Below are positions 31,919 through 40,967 of a stretch of 64,000 bases of DNA, piece by piece; the stretch's first letter is position 1, and every line of letters starts with the position of its first letter. The notes under the pieces are model-generated. The model had not been told where the DNA came from, searched no databases, and saw only the letters and a list, made by a program, of their open reading frames with translations. The stretch is from Bacteroidota bacterium. GTDB lineage: Bacteria; Bacteroidota; Bacteroidia; Chitinophagales; Chitinophagaceae. Location: NCBI GenBank assembly GCA_018266775.1, contig JAFDZS010000001.1, positions 501,175-565,174 on the forward strand, given 5' to 3'. The translations under genes and the position numbers were made by a program.

Positions 31919-34759
31919 TTAATGTGCTTCCAGCCAGTTATCACCCATTCCCACTTCAGCATCGGTAGGTACGTTGTTGGGCAATGCCAGTGCAGTTTGC
32001 ATACAATCCAATATCACCGGCTTAATGGCATCCAGCTCTGTTTTATGTGCATCAAACACCAATTCATCATGCACCTGCAATAACATTTTACTTTTAAATT
32101 GATGCTGTTTAAATGCGGCATGAATCTTTATCATTGCCAGTTTGATCATATCTGCGGCAGTGCCCTGTATAGGAGAGTTGATGGCATTGCGTTCAGCAAA
32201 TCCACGTACGGTAAAGTTGGCAGAGTTGATATCTTTCAACCAGCGCTTACGGCCCATCAATGTTTCCACATAACCCGTTTCTTTGGCAAAGTTGATGGTA
32301 TCATCCATGTACTTCTGAATATTGGGGAATTGTTTCTTATAGTTATCAATGATATCTTTCGCTTCTGCACGTGGTATACCTAAATTTTCTGCAAGGCCAA
32401 AAGCGCCCTGCCCGTAAATGATGCCAAAGTTTACACTTTTGGCTTTATACCGCATTTCTTTGGTGACTTCAGCTTCCGGCACATTGAATACTTTAGCTGC
32501 GGTAGCGGTATGAATATCTTTACCGGTACGGAAGGCCTCACACATATTCGCATCACCACTAATGGCAGCCACAATACGCAATTCAATCTGTGAATAATCG
32601 GCAGATACTAAAACATGATTGTTATCTCTTGGTATGAATGCTTTCCTGATCTCTTTACCGCGGTCTGTTCGTACCGGAATATTCTGCAGGTTTGGATTAT
32701 TGCTGCTTAACCTGCCGGTAACGGCAACCGCCTGCGCATATGATGTATGCACACGGCCGGTTTTTTTATTGATCATTAAAGGCAGCGCATCTACATAAGT
32801 GGATTTAAGTTTGGTGTATTCGCGGAAGATCAAAATATCATCTACAATTTTATTTTGTGCCGCCAGTTTCAGCAACACATCTTCACCAGTTGCATACTGG
32901 CCGGTTTTTGTTTTTTTAGCTTTAGGGTCCAGCTGTAATTTTTCAAACAATACCTCACCCAGTTGTTTGGGGCTGGCTAAATTGAAACGTACACCGGCCT
33001 GTTTATATACACTTTCCTCTGCGGTTTTTGCTTCACGTTCCAGTTGTTTGCTGTAATCATTTAAAAAACCTTCATCAATGCGGATGCCTTCAAACTCCAT
33101 ATCGGTTAATACTTTTACCAATGGATTTTCCACTTCATAAAAAACTTTTTCCACCGTTTTTTCTTTCAGTTGTGGTAAGAAGATGTGTTTTAATTGCAAC
33201 GTAATATCTGCATCTTCAGCAGCATAATCTTTTATTTTTTCTGCTTCCACATCACGCATATTGCCCTGTTGTTTACCTTTCTTTCCAATCAGTTCTTCAA
33301 TATGCACCGGTTCGTAACCCAAATATTTTTCGCTGAGTGCATCCATACTGCGTTTACCATCGGGTTCAATAACATAATGCGCCAGCATGGTATCGAAAAT
33401 ATTGCCCTTCAGTTCGTACCCGTACCATTTCAGCATCAGCATATCGTATTTGATATTTTGGCCGATCCACGTTTTAGTATCGTCATTAAATAATTCTTCA
33501 AAACGTTTCAGTAATGCGTTGCATTTTTTTTGATCGGCAGGGCAGGGCACATACCAGGCTTCACCGGGAGTGATGGCAAAACTTAAACCCACCAGTTCAG
33601 CATCGTTGGGATCGATGCCGGTGGTTTCCGTATCAAAACAAATTTCTTTTTGCACCAGCAACTGGTTTACCAGGTCGTCAATCAATTCGTCTGTATTGGC
33701 AAGAATGTATTGGTGCGGCGTATTATGAATATTTCGTGCAGCCGTTATTGATATACTGCCTTCGTCAGTTACTTCGGGTGCAGCAGCAGGTACTTCGGTT
33801 TCTATAATATTTCCAAAAAGATCCATCTGCACTTTGGGCGCTTCTTTTTTAGCAGCCGGCTCTGTGCCTGTTGCCGCTTCAGCAGCATCTTCGCCCAACA
33901 GGCGTTTGCCCAGTGTTTTAAACTCCAGCTCTCCAAAAATTTCTTTCAGCGCTTCTTTGTTCATATCCTTAATGCGGAAATCCTCTTCATGAAACTGAAC
34001 CGGTACGTTGGTAATAATGGTAGCCAGTTTCTTACTCATCATCGCCAGTTCCTTACCGGCTACAATTTTCTCGCCCAGTTTACCTTTAATTTTTTCTGCA
34101 TTGTCCAATACGTTTTCTAAACTGCCATATTCTTTCAACAACTTTGCCGCGGTTTTTTCACCCACGCCCGGTATGCCGGGAATATTATCAACGGCATCAC
34201 CCATCATGCCCAGCATATCAATCACCTGGTTTACATTTTCAATATCCCATTTGGTGCACACTTCTTTCGGCCCCAGTATTTCATAATTGCTGCCCTGGTA
34301 AGGCGGCTTGTATATTTTTATATTTTCAGAAACAAGCTGGCCATAATCTTTATCCGGTGTTACCATATACACTTCATATCCTTCCTTTTCGGCCTGTTTG
34401 GCTAAAGCACCAATCACATCATCAGCCTCGTAACCATCAATGGCCACTACAGGAATATTAAAACCTTCGATGATCCTTTTAATATCTGGAACTGCGGCAG
34501 AAATATCTTCCGGTGTTTCCTGGCGGTTGGCTTTATAATCGGCAAAATCGGTATGGCGTTCGGTGGCCGCACTGGTATCGAAACATACGGCCATGTGTGA
34601 GGGATTCTGATTTTTAATAAGATCAAGCAACGTGTTGGTAAAACCAAATTGTGCATTGGTGTTACGGCCCTTACTGGTAATACGCGGATTGCGGATTAAT
34701 GCATAATACGCACGGAATACAAGGGCAAAAGCATCTAAAAGAAACAATTTTTTTTGCAT
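31919..34759 (-). CDS. polA: DNA polymerase I
   Basis: Replication and repair polymerase. The product is 946 residues from the ATG at 34759; the frame is open 18 bp further. Domains in order: 5'-nuclease (residues 1 to about 285), with FLLDAFALVFRAYYAL and the helix-hairpin-helix GIPGVGEKTAAKLL; a 3'-5' exonuclease (about 350-540) with the intact DTE motif CFDTETTG; and the polymerase domain (about 560-946) with ADYSQIELRIVAAIS (motif A), KSVNFGIIYGQGAFGLAENL (motif B) and QVHDELVFD (motif C). An intact proofreading motif is present, unlike in some Taq-like enzymes. It is upstream of the DsbA-like gene. Confidence 0.95.
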   Translation of the reverse strand: MQKKLFLLDAFALVFRAYYALIRNPRITSKGRNTNAQFGFTNTLLDLIKNQNPSHMAVCFDTSAATERHTDFADYKANRQETPEDISAAVPDIKRIIEGFNIPVVAIDGYEADDVIGALAKQAEKEGYEVYMVTPDKDYGQLVSENIKIYKPPYQGSNYEILGPKEVCTKWDIENVNQVIDMLGMMGDAVDNIPGIPGVGEKTAAKLLKEYGSLENVLDNAEKIKGKLGEKIVAGKELAMMSKKLATIITNVPVQFHEEDFRIKDMNKEALKEIFGELEFKTLGKRLLGEDAAEAATGTEPAAKKEAPKVQMDLFGNIIETEVPAAAPEVTDEGSISITAARNIHNTPHQYILANTDELIDDLVNQLLVQKEICFDTETTGIDPNDAELVGLSFAITPGEAWYVPCPADQKKCNALLKRFEELFNDDTKTWIGQNIKYDMLMLKWYGYELKGNIFDTMLAHYVIEPDGKRSMDALSEKYLGYEPVHIEELIGKKGKQQGNMRDVEAEKIKDYAAEDADITLQLKHIFLPQLKEKTVEKVFYEVENPLVKVLTDMEFEGIRIDEGFLNDYSKQLEREAKTAEESVYKQAGVRFNLASPKQLGEVLFEKLQLDPKAKKTKTGQYATGEDVLLKLAAQNKIVDDILIFREYTKLKSTYVDALPLMINKKTGRVHTSYAQAVAVTGRLSSNNPNLQNIPVRTDRGKEIRKAFIPRDNNHVLVSADYSQIELRIVAAISGDANMCEAFRTGKDIHTATAAKVFNVPEAEVTKEMRYKAKSVNFGIIYGQGAFGLAENLGIPRAEAKDIIDNYKKQFPNIQKYMDDTINFAKETGYVETLMGRKRWLKDINSANFTVRGFAERNAINSPIQGTAADMIKLAMIKIHAAFKQHQFKSKMLLQVHDELVFDAHKTELDAIKPVILDCMQTALALPNNVPTDAEVGMGDNWLEAH

Positions 34760-34804
34760 GGGGTAAAAGTAAAACAATTGCCCCTGCTAATCAAGACCGC
34801 CTGT

Positions 34805-34836
34805 AAAAGAAAAAACCGCCTCAAAATTGAAAGCGG
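34805..34836 (-). terminator. Intrinsic terminator of the lipoprotein gene
   Basis: On the minus strand a stem of about 7 bp (34816-34822 with 34830-34836) is followed by T-rich sequence (34805-34815). It lies 30 bp past the stop at 34865. Confidence 0.7.
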
Positions 34837-34864
34837 CTATTCTTTAATGGGCAGTAAGAATATT

Positions 34865-35287
34865 TTATAAAGAGGTAATGTATAATTTTTCTGAGCTTTT
34901 ATCTGTTTCTTTTTCGAAAGTGATACCGGCTTCGCTGATGTTGGAAATGTCCCAGTAATTATTCAGCTGCATTAATTCAGCATTGGCGCCGTTGAAGTGC
35001 AGGGTTATTTTTTTAGAGATATTATCTTCCAGCCAGTTGCCCTCAATGGTTTTGCCATTTTTTGCTGCCACCACTTTACCCGATGCATCGAAGTTAAATG
35101 TGTACCCTTCAAAAATACAGGTATTGTCGGAAGAAGCTTTGTCGTAACAATTTACCTTCCATGCGGTGCGGCTTACTAACTGATGGGAGATGGAATCGGA
35201 AACGCTTAATTTATCTATACTGCTGCAAGCGGCGAAATAAATGATCACAGAGCACTTTAGGGCAAAAAGTAAAGCTGGTTTTTTCAT
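34865..35287 (-). CDS. Small lipocalin-like lipoprotein
   Basis: Predicted lipoprotein of 140 residues from the preferred start. The signal peptide ends in a lipobox (YFAACSS near residues 19-23). The mature part has TAWKVNCYDK, then YTFNFDASGKVVAAKNGKTIEGNW, then ITLHFNG. This fits a lipocalin-like beta fold used by many small Bacteroidota lipoproteins. The frame opens with GTG at 35296; the ATG at 35287 (MKKP) is preferred. A terminator follows. The ligand is unknown. Confidence 0.6.
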   Translation of the reverse strand: MKKPALLFALKCSVIIYFAACSSIDKLSVSDSISHQLVSRTAWKVNCYDKASSDNTCIFEGYTFNFDASGKVVAAKNGKTIEGNWLEDNISKKITLHFNGANAELMQLNNYWDISNISEAGITFEKETDKSSEKLYITSL

Positions 35288-35375
35288 GTGTTGCACAATT
35301 AAGAATAAGGGATTCTTTTGTATAACTCAAAAAGCCAGCTTTTATTGTATATAAAGGCATTAAAAACGCATTAAA

Positions 35376-36107
35376 TCAGAATTTTGAACCCAGGTAAGCG
35401 GGTAGCATAACCCTCCAGGTGGGCCAGTCGTGCTTCCATTCCGGCCCCCAGATGTCCAGTTCGTAGGTGATTCCTTTATTGTACAGCACCCCGGCAAATT
35501 CCCGTGCTGCATCTGGCGCTTCATAATCGCCGCTGCCGCTTAAAATATGAATATTAGGGCTGCGCCGTATCTGCTCCAGGATGTTATGATCCGTTAGATT
35601 GGGAATATAATGCATGGGGGAATTGTAATACACCTGCTCATCATAAAAGCCATCCGTATATTCCATCAGGTTGTAAACGCCACTCATGGCAATAACACCA
35701 TTGATCAGGTCGGGGCGTTTTAAAAACAGGTTCATGCTGTGTAATGCACCGAATGATGCACCGCAGGTGATAATAGGCGTATCCCACGATGATGAGTTGC
35801 GGATAAACGGCACCACTTCGTTAAAAATATATTCGTTGAACTGGTTTTGGCGGATGGCTTTATGTTCGCCCTGCATTTGTTTGTTGAGCCAGCTTTCGGT
35901 ATTGATACTATTTACAGAATATACTTTTACTTTACCGCTTTCAATAAATGGTGCCAGTGTATCTATTAACTGAAAACGTTCATATTCCAGGTAATCCGCA
36001 GCGGCTGTGGGTACCAGTAACAACGCAAAGCCATAATGGCCGTACGTTACTATGGGCATATCTTTTTGTAAGGCGGGGCTGTACCAGCTGGTAATTTCTC
36101 TTTTCAT
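35376..36107 (-). CDS. Esterase-family alpha/beta hydrolase
   Basis: Serine hydrolase of 243 residues, probably of the putative esterase (EstA/Fes-like) group. The nucleophile elbow GASFGA (in TCGASFGALHS) lies near residue 117. The end HDWPTWRVMLP supplies the likely His at WKHDWP. The Asp is expected around GSGDYE. No signal peptide is seen, so it is likely cytoplasmic. It is a single gene. The substrate (acyl or phenolic ester) is unknown. Confidence 0.75.
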   Translation of the reverse strand: MKREITSWYSPALQKDMPIVTYGHYGFALLLVPTAAADYLEYERFQLIDTLAPFIESGKVKVYSVNSINTESWLNKQMQGEHKAIRQNQFNEYIFNEVVPFIRNSSSWDTPIITCGASFGALHSMNLFLKRPDLINGVIAMSGVYNLMEYTDGFYDEQVYYNSPMHYIPNLTDHNILEQIRRSPNIHILSGSGDYEAPDAAREFAGVLYNKGITYELDIWGPEWKHDWPTWRVMLPAYLGSKF

Positions 36108-36309
36108 TTTTATTATATTATATTTGTTCTGGTCTTGTAAAATTAATCAACTGGTTCTTAGACAGACTCACCAGCCAGTTTTTTACAAATCAGCTTTTTT
36201 AGATGATGGATTGAAATTAAGTAAATAAAACTAAAGTTTTGATTTAATAAATTTCTGCTCATTAATGCTGAATAAGAAGCATACCAGTGCTAAAACTAAA
36301 AATTACCAG

Positions 36310-37488
36310 ATGAAAACAATAGTATTTTACATCCTGCTGTTACCTATCGTGTTTGTTTCCTGCCAAAAGGAATTCAGCGTAGAAAACGGTGCCGGCCTTA
36401 GCTCCGCCACATTTACTTACGATGGGGCACCTTCTGCATGTGCCCTGCCTGTTATCAGTGGTACTTATATGGCCGGGTTAGCATTAAGCTCCTCCAGTAC
36501 GGTCAGCTTATCAGTATCGGTTACACAAACCGGCACTTATTCTATCACTACAAATACAGACAACGGCATTCATTTCAGCGGCTCAGGAACTTTTACAACA
36601 TTGGGTGCCCAAACCATTACTTTAACCGGATCCGGAACCCCTGCAGCGGCAGGTTCATTTACTTTTACGCCAGGTACGGCAGGCTGCAGTTTCACCATTA
36701 CGGTTAGTGCGGCAGCGCCACCCGCAACATTTACTTACAACAACACTGGTGGTGTTTGTGATGCACCATCAATAAACGGGAATTATGCTGCAGGCACTGC
36801 ACTTAATGCATCCAATACCATTGTGCTGGGTGTAACTGTTACCGTTGCAGGCAGCTATTCTGTCAGCACCAATACAGCAAATGGTGTTACCTTTTCTGCC
36901 TCAGGTGTGCTGGCCACAGGTGCACAAACTATAACGCTTACCAGTACCAATACGCCAACAGCGGCTGGTACATTTAGTTATACCCCAACCGGGGGCTGCA
37001 GTTTTCCGGTTATTTATACAGCGGCATCGGGCGGCGGCGGAGGCACCGGAACCAATTATTTAAAATGTAAAATTGATGGGGTGCTGACCAATTTTAATAA
37101 CAGTTTGCAGGCCATTTCTGTGCCAGCTCCTCCATTCGGCGCAGCACCAAACATTGGAGTACAGGGTATTATTTCAGACGTACCAGGTGTTCAGCAATTA
37201 AATGTAACCGTCCAAAATCCGGGCGCAGTAAATACGGGGGCATACACCAATGTTACATTTAGTACAATTTTAGACAGGGGTTGTATTGTAGGGTATTATC
37301 CAACCGGCTTTCCTAATATATATTTTGGGTCGTCGGCACTCACCAGCAATACATTTACCGTAAATATCACTTTACTTACCAGCACACGTATTGAAGGTAA
37401 TTTTTCAGGAACACTATATGATCAAAACGGGTCGAGCCTTACAGTAATGAAGGTGATTGATTCAGGATCATTTAGTGTAGGCTTATAA
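36310..37488 (+). CDS. Surface lipoprotein with two tandem beta domains
   Basis: Predicted lipoprotein of 392 residues. The signal is MKTIVFYILLLPIVFVSC with the lipobox VFVSC. Two similar beta domains of about 100 residues follow, each starting ATFTY and each with a C-terminal GCSF motif. The first starts near residue 32 and the second near 138. The C-terminal 150 residues after a Gly-rich hinge (GGGGGTGTN) form a separate domain starting YLKCKIDGVLTNFNN. The frame is open to 36265, but the ATG at 36310 starts the lipoprotein signal. The function is unknown; it is likely exposed on the outer membrane. Confidence 0.65.
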   Translation: MKTIVFYILLLPIVFVSCQKEFSVENGAGLSSATFTYDGAPSACALPVISGTYMAGLALSSSSTVSLSVSVTQTGTYSITTNTDNGIHFSGSGTFTTLGAQTITLTGSGTPAAAGSFTFTPGTAGCSFTITVSAAAPPATFTYNNTGGVCDAPSINGNYAAGTALNASNTIVLGVTVTVAGSYSVSTNTANGVTFSASGVLATGAQTITLTSTNTPTAAGTFSYTPTGGCSFPVIYTAASGGGGGTGTNYLKCKIDGVLTNFNNSLQAISVPAPPFGAAPNIGVQGIISDVPGVQQLNVTVQNPGAVNTGAYTNVTFSTILDRGCIVGYYPTGFPNIYFGSSALTSNTFTVNITLLTSTRIEGNFSGTLYDQNGSSLTVMKVIDSGSFSVGL

Positions 37489-37508
37489 GTGAGTTGTTAT
37501 GATACTGA

Positions 37509-38249
37509 TTACAGCACGCCTTCTTTAATTTCTGTCCATAACTCGCGGTAGCATTTAGCTGCATAGCTGCTGTTGGCAAATTCCATAACGGGCGCCTTAT
37601 GCACCCCCATTTTTTCAATATCAGATAAATAAGGAATATAGTTCTGGAAAAACCGCTTGTCTTTATACAATTCTTCCATGATTTCATTGTGTAAATTTTT
37701 GCGCAGGTCGGCCATGGTGAAGAAACACATCATCTTGCTGAGGTCAATATCTTTTTCTTTAAAATAATCTTTCACCATGTGGTAAGTACGTATGGATAAT
37801 GTGGTGGGTATTACGGGCATCAAAACAATATCAGCAGCAGTAAAAATATTTTCACTGAGTGCGCTAAAACCGGGCGGGCAATCGATGAACACAAATTCAT
37901 AGTCTTTTTCTAATTGTTTGATGATGGTTTTCAGCCTGTTCTTGTTGCCTTTCATTTCCTCCAGCATAATATCGAATGTTTTGGAACTGCTGTCGGCAGG
38001 AATGACATCCAGTAATTCAAAATCAGAACTCATGATGGCATTTTCCAGGTCGGCATCTTTAGTGATCAGTTTTTTAATACCGGGATGCGCTTTGGGTTTA
38101 ACCTTATAATAAAAAGAAGAAGAGCCTTGCGGATCAATATCCCACAACAGGGTTTTAAATCCATCAGCAGCAGCGAGGTAAGCAAAATTCACACAACTGG
38201 CCGTTTTCCCCACACCGCCTTTCAAATTGTACAGTGCAATGGTTGTCAT
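37509..38249 (-). CDS. ParA-family ATPase
   Basis: Cytoplasmic P-loop ATPase of 246 residues. The deviant Walker A KGGVGKTASCVN is at residues 9-20, the switch LLWDIDPQGS near 34-43 and the Walker B-like FVFIDCPPGFS near 115-125. No ParB gene lies next to it, so it is an orphan ParA-type protein. Neighbours are a surface lipoprotein (convergent) and a VOC protein (divergent). It could position a protein cluster or a chromosomal site. Confidence 0.8.
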   Translation of the reverse strand: MTTIALYNLKGGVGKTASCVNFAYLAAADGFKTLLWDIDPQGSSSFYYKVKPKAHPGIKKLITKDADLENAIMSSDFELLDVIPADSSSKTFDIMLEEMKGNKNRLKTIIKQLEKDYEFVFIDCPPGFSALSENIFTAADIVLMPVIPTTLSIRTYHMVKDYFKEKDIDLSKMMCFFTMADLRKNLHNEIMEELYKDKRFFQNYIPYLSDIEKMGVHKAPVMEFANSSYAAKCYRELWTEIKEGVL

Positions 38250-38348
38250 GATTACTTTTTAATGAATTATGGACAAGTAAGATAGGATTTTTTCAGGAAA
38301 ATCGTACCTTTTGTAACCTGCAGTAAAGGACACTTAAAAGATTATGCC

Positions 38349-38726
38349 ATGAATATTCCACAACATTACAACCGGTTAATGCCTTACCTCATTGTTCCGC
38401 ATGCGTATGAATTTATCTCTTTTATGAAAGAAGTATTTGGTGCGGAGCAGCAAATGATTAAACCCCGTGGCGAAGATGAAAGCATAATCATGCATGGAGA
38501 ACTGCGTATTGGCGACGGGGTAATTATGTTTGCGGATGCTACTGAACAGTTTGCACCCAAACCGGCAGGGTTATTTATCTATGTGCACAATGTAGATGAT
38601 ATTTTTAAAAAGGCACTGGCATTAGGTGCACGGCCTACAATGGAGCCACAGCAACAGGGTTATGGTTATACCTGTGGTTTTCATGATCCATTCGGTAACG
38701 ACTGGTGGCCGGTGCAGGCCGCGTGA
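38349..38726 (+). CDS. VOC family protein (glyoxalase/bleomycin resistance-like)
   Basis: A 125-residue protein of the vicinal oxygen chelate fold. It has the PYLIVPHAYEFISFMKEVFGAEQQ opening and the end YGYTCGFHDPFGNDWWPV, typical of PhnB-like members. Metal ligands expected in the glyoxalase class are only partly seen, so catalytic activity is uncertain. It is a single gene, one base before the convergent MBL hydrolase gene. Confidence 0.8.
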   Translation: MNIPQHYNRLMPYLIVPHAYEFISFMKEVFGAEQQMIKPRGEDESIIMHGELRIGDGVIMFADATEQFAPKPAGLFIYVHNVDDIFKKALALGARPTMEPQQQGYGYTCGFHDPFGNDWWPVQAA

Positions 38727-39851
38727 TTATTCCAGCCCTTCCCACCATTTGGTATACGATGGCTGAGGCGCATCAATATACATTTTCCCGCCGATCATGG
38801 GGGTGTGTAAAGGCATATTATTGTCCCTGGCTGCTTTGTATACCCTGTTGATCGGTTCATCCCAGGCATGCAGGCTTAATGCAAATTTGGCCCAGTGTAC
38901 CGGCATAAGCTGTTTGGCATCCAGGTCTATTGCTGCCTGCACGGTTTCTTCGGGCATCATGTGAATGTATTTCCAGTAGGCGTTGTACTGGCCGCATTCT
39001 AAAATGGCCAGGTCGAAAGGGCCGTGTGTATTCCCAATAGTTTTAAAATGGGTATCATAACCACTATCACCGCCAATATAAATATGGTGCTGTGGCGTTC
39101 GCAATGCAAAAGATGCCCACAAGGAGGTATTTCTTTTAAAAGTGCGCCCGCTGAAATGTCGTGCAGGCAATGCCGTTACTGAAAAGCCATCGCCGAGGTC
39201 AGCAGGTTGGTCCCAGTCTTTCTCAATTACTTTAGCCATATCAAAACCCCAGCGCTGCAGGTGCTGTGCGGTACCCAGGCCGGTAATGATGAGATTGGTT
39301 TTATGTTGTAATTTTTTAACCGTATCATAATCTAAGTGATCCCAATGGTCATGTGTGAGGAATAAAAAATCCAGTGCGGGAATTTCATCAGTAGTATAAA
39401 TATCTGCACCCGGAAAACTTCTCGTAGTAAAACTGATTGGTGATGCGGCACCGCTGAACACAGGATCCACCAGCATTTTTTTGCCATCAATTTGCATATA
39501 GTAAGATGAATGGCCCATCCACACCAGTACATTTTCATCCGGTTGCAATGCCATTAAATCGGTTTTGTTTGACGGTAAGGGTCGTGCAGGTTTGTTGCGT
39601 TCTTTTTTACCAAAGAAAAACTCCCTGGTTACTTTAGCGAAGGATGCACCTTCTGCAAGCTGCGGTGTATGATTGAGGTTCTGAAATTGTTTCTCGCGGT
39701 AATTGGGCGATAACTGAATCCTGTTCAATCTTTCGCCTGCCGGGATGGCCCCAAACGGCGCCGACCGCATAAAGAAATAAATACCAAGAACGATAGCCGC
39801 CAGGATAATAAGAAATATGATCATTGCATTACGGGAGGTTTTGTTTCCCAT
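38727..39851 (-). CDS. MBL-fold metallo-hydrolase (NAPE-PLD-like)
   Basis: Zinc-dependent hydrolase of 374 residues. One N-terminal membrane helix (about residues 9-28) anchors it. The metal motif is THDHWDHLD near residues 165-173. It also has GMVDP-like LVDPVFSG and a second His region at GDSGYDTH. The order fits NAPE-phospholipase-D-like enzymes of the YhfI/UlaG wider group, for which lipids are possible substrates. It stands alone, divergent from the RAYT region by a repeat-rich interval. Confidence 0.8.
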   Translation of the reverse strand: MGNKTSRNAMIIFLIILAAIVLGIYFFMRSAPFGAIPAGERLNRIQLSPNYREKQFQNLNHTPQLAEGASFAKVTREFFFGKKERNKPARPLPSNKTDLMALQPDENVLVWMGHSSYYMQIDGKKMLVDPVFSGAASPISFTTRSFPGADIYTTDEIPALDFLFLTHDHWDHLDYDTVKKLQHKTNLIITGLGTAQHLQRWGFDMAKVIEKDWDQPADLGDGFSVTALPARHFSGRTFKRNTSLWASFALRTPQHHIYIGGDSGYDTHFKTIGNTHGPFDLAILECGQYNAYWKYIHMMPEETVQAAIDLDAKQLMPVHWAKFALSLHAWDEPINRVYKAARDNNMPLHTPMIGGKMYIDAPQPSYTKWWEGLE

Positions 39852-39884
39852 TGATGTAGACGGATGAGAAAGGAGAATGTTTTA

Positions 39885-40177
39885 CGCTTACGCAAAATGA
39901 TTTCAGGCTAAAAAGAGCTGCTGAGGAAGTCAACCTGCAAGGTTGCCTTCCTTCAAAAGGAAACCACGCACTAATGACATAAAGCTGTAGTTTCCTATTA
40001 ATGAAGACGAATAAAAATGGAGCATATATTACACTTTAACAAAATGATTTCAGGACGAAAGGGGTTGCTGAGGAAGTCAACCTGCAAGGTTGCCTTCCTT
40101 CAAAAGGAAACCACGCACCAAAGATATAAAGGTGCAGTTTCAAAGAAGGCAACCAGCAAAGTTGCCTTCTTTGAAAC
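39885..40177. repeat. Palindromic repeats upstream of the RAYT gene
   Basis: Two direct repeats of about 90 bp (39885 onward and 40032 onward) have a period of 147 bp. Each holds the imperfect palindrome with arms GGAAGTCAACC and GGTTGCCTTCC around a 5-nt loop (39925-39951 and 40072-40098). Each stem has one T-C mismatch at the sixth pair. A third palindrome at 40137-40177 is perfect, with 17-bp arms (GTTTCAAAGAAGGCAAC and its complement) around a 7-nt loop. The arms relate to the array at 40968-41755. I see no gene in 39852-40268. Confidence 0.85.
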
Positions 40178-40268
40178 AACCAATAATCGAAAATAGAAAT
40201 GCTGCAACAAGACTATAACTTAAGCAACTGTTACTGAAATATTAAAGTCTTAACATGAAAGTTATAAG

Positions 40269-40928
40269 ATGCCTGTAAATTCGAAATATACTGCTCCATT
40301 AATGCCTGAAACATTTTTTCATGTTATTGTCAAAGCTGTAGGAAATGATGTACTGTTCCGCAATGATGAAAACCGGCATTTCTTCTTACAAAAATATTCC
40401 GTTTATTCTTTTGGTTATTGGAATACCTTTTCTTATACACTTATGAATAATCATGTACATTGGCTGATACAGACTTCCCGGTCAGAAAAATTATTCAACT
40501 ATTTGTCTTCTGTTCCACAGGAGAAATTAAAAGTTCATCAAAAACGATTTTTGAATAATGAAATCAGTTTTGAAAGGGAAATAGAACTGCAATGGAAAGA
40601 TTTTATGATTTGCTATGCGATGAATTTCAATAAATACTGTAACAGAAGCGGACATTTGTTTGTAAATCCCTTTAGAAGAATAACCGTAATTGATGATGCA
40701 CACTTTACCCAACTTGTGCTTTACCATCACGCAAACGTCTATAAACATCTGGGTCAGCGTCAATTCCAGGAATATCGCTGGTCATCATATCAAGCTATAC
40801 TTTCAGACAAGCCAACGCTGCTAAAGCGGCAATATGTTTTAGACTGGTTTGGAGGCAAAGAACGATTTATTTCTTTTCACAAAGAAAATGCGAAATACTA
40901 CTACGATCATCCATTGGCTATGGAATAA
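40269..40928 (+). CDS. REP-associated tyrosine transposase (RAYT, Y1/IS200-like)
   Basis: HUH-superfamily nuclease of 219 residues. The HUH motif NHVHWLIQ has His62 and His64 as metal ligands. Downstream, NRSGHLFVNPFR and a helix with LYHHANVYKHL follow; Tyr152 is the candidate nucleophile. The end YRWSSYQAIL matches the RAYT C-terminus. RAYTs are thought to move or process the REP palindromes near them, and this gene is flanked on both sides by palindromes of one family. It begins about 90 bp after the perfect 17-bp palindrome. It is complete, with no frameshift seen. Confidence 0.85.
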   Translation: MPVNSKYTAPLMPETFFHVIVKAVGNDVLFRNDENRHFFLQKYSVYSFGYWNTFSYTLMNNHVHWLIQTSRSEKLFNYLSSVPQEKLKVHQKRFLNNEISFEREIELQWKDFMICYAMNFNKYCNRSGHLFVNPFRRITVIDDAHFTQLVLYHHANVYKHLGQRQFQEYRWSSYQAILSDKPTLLKRQYVLDWFGGKERFISFHKENAKYYYDHPLAME

Positions 40929-40967
40929 TTCGGGCTACCCAATTTTAATATTTAATGAGATTGTATT

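Noticed and set aside
40269..40928. Insertion sequence with terminal inverted repeats
   Set aside because: The gene is RAYT-like and has no classical IS ends; only REP palindromes flank it.
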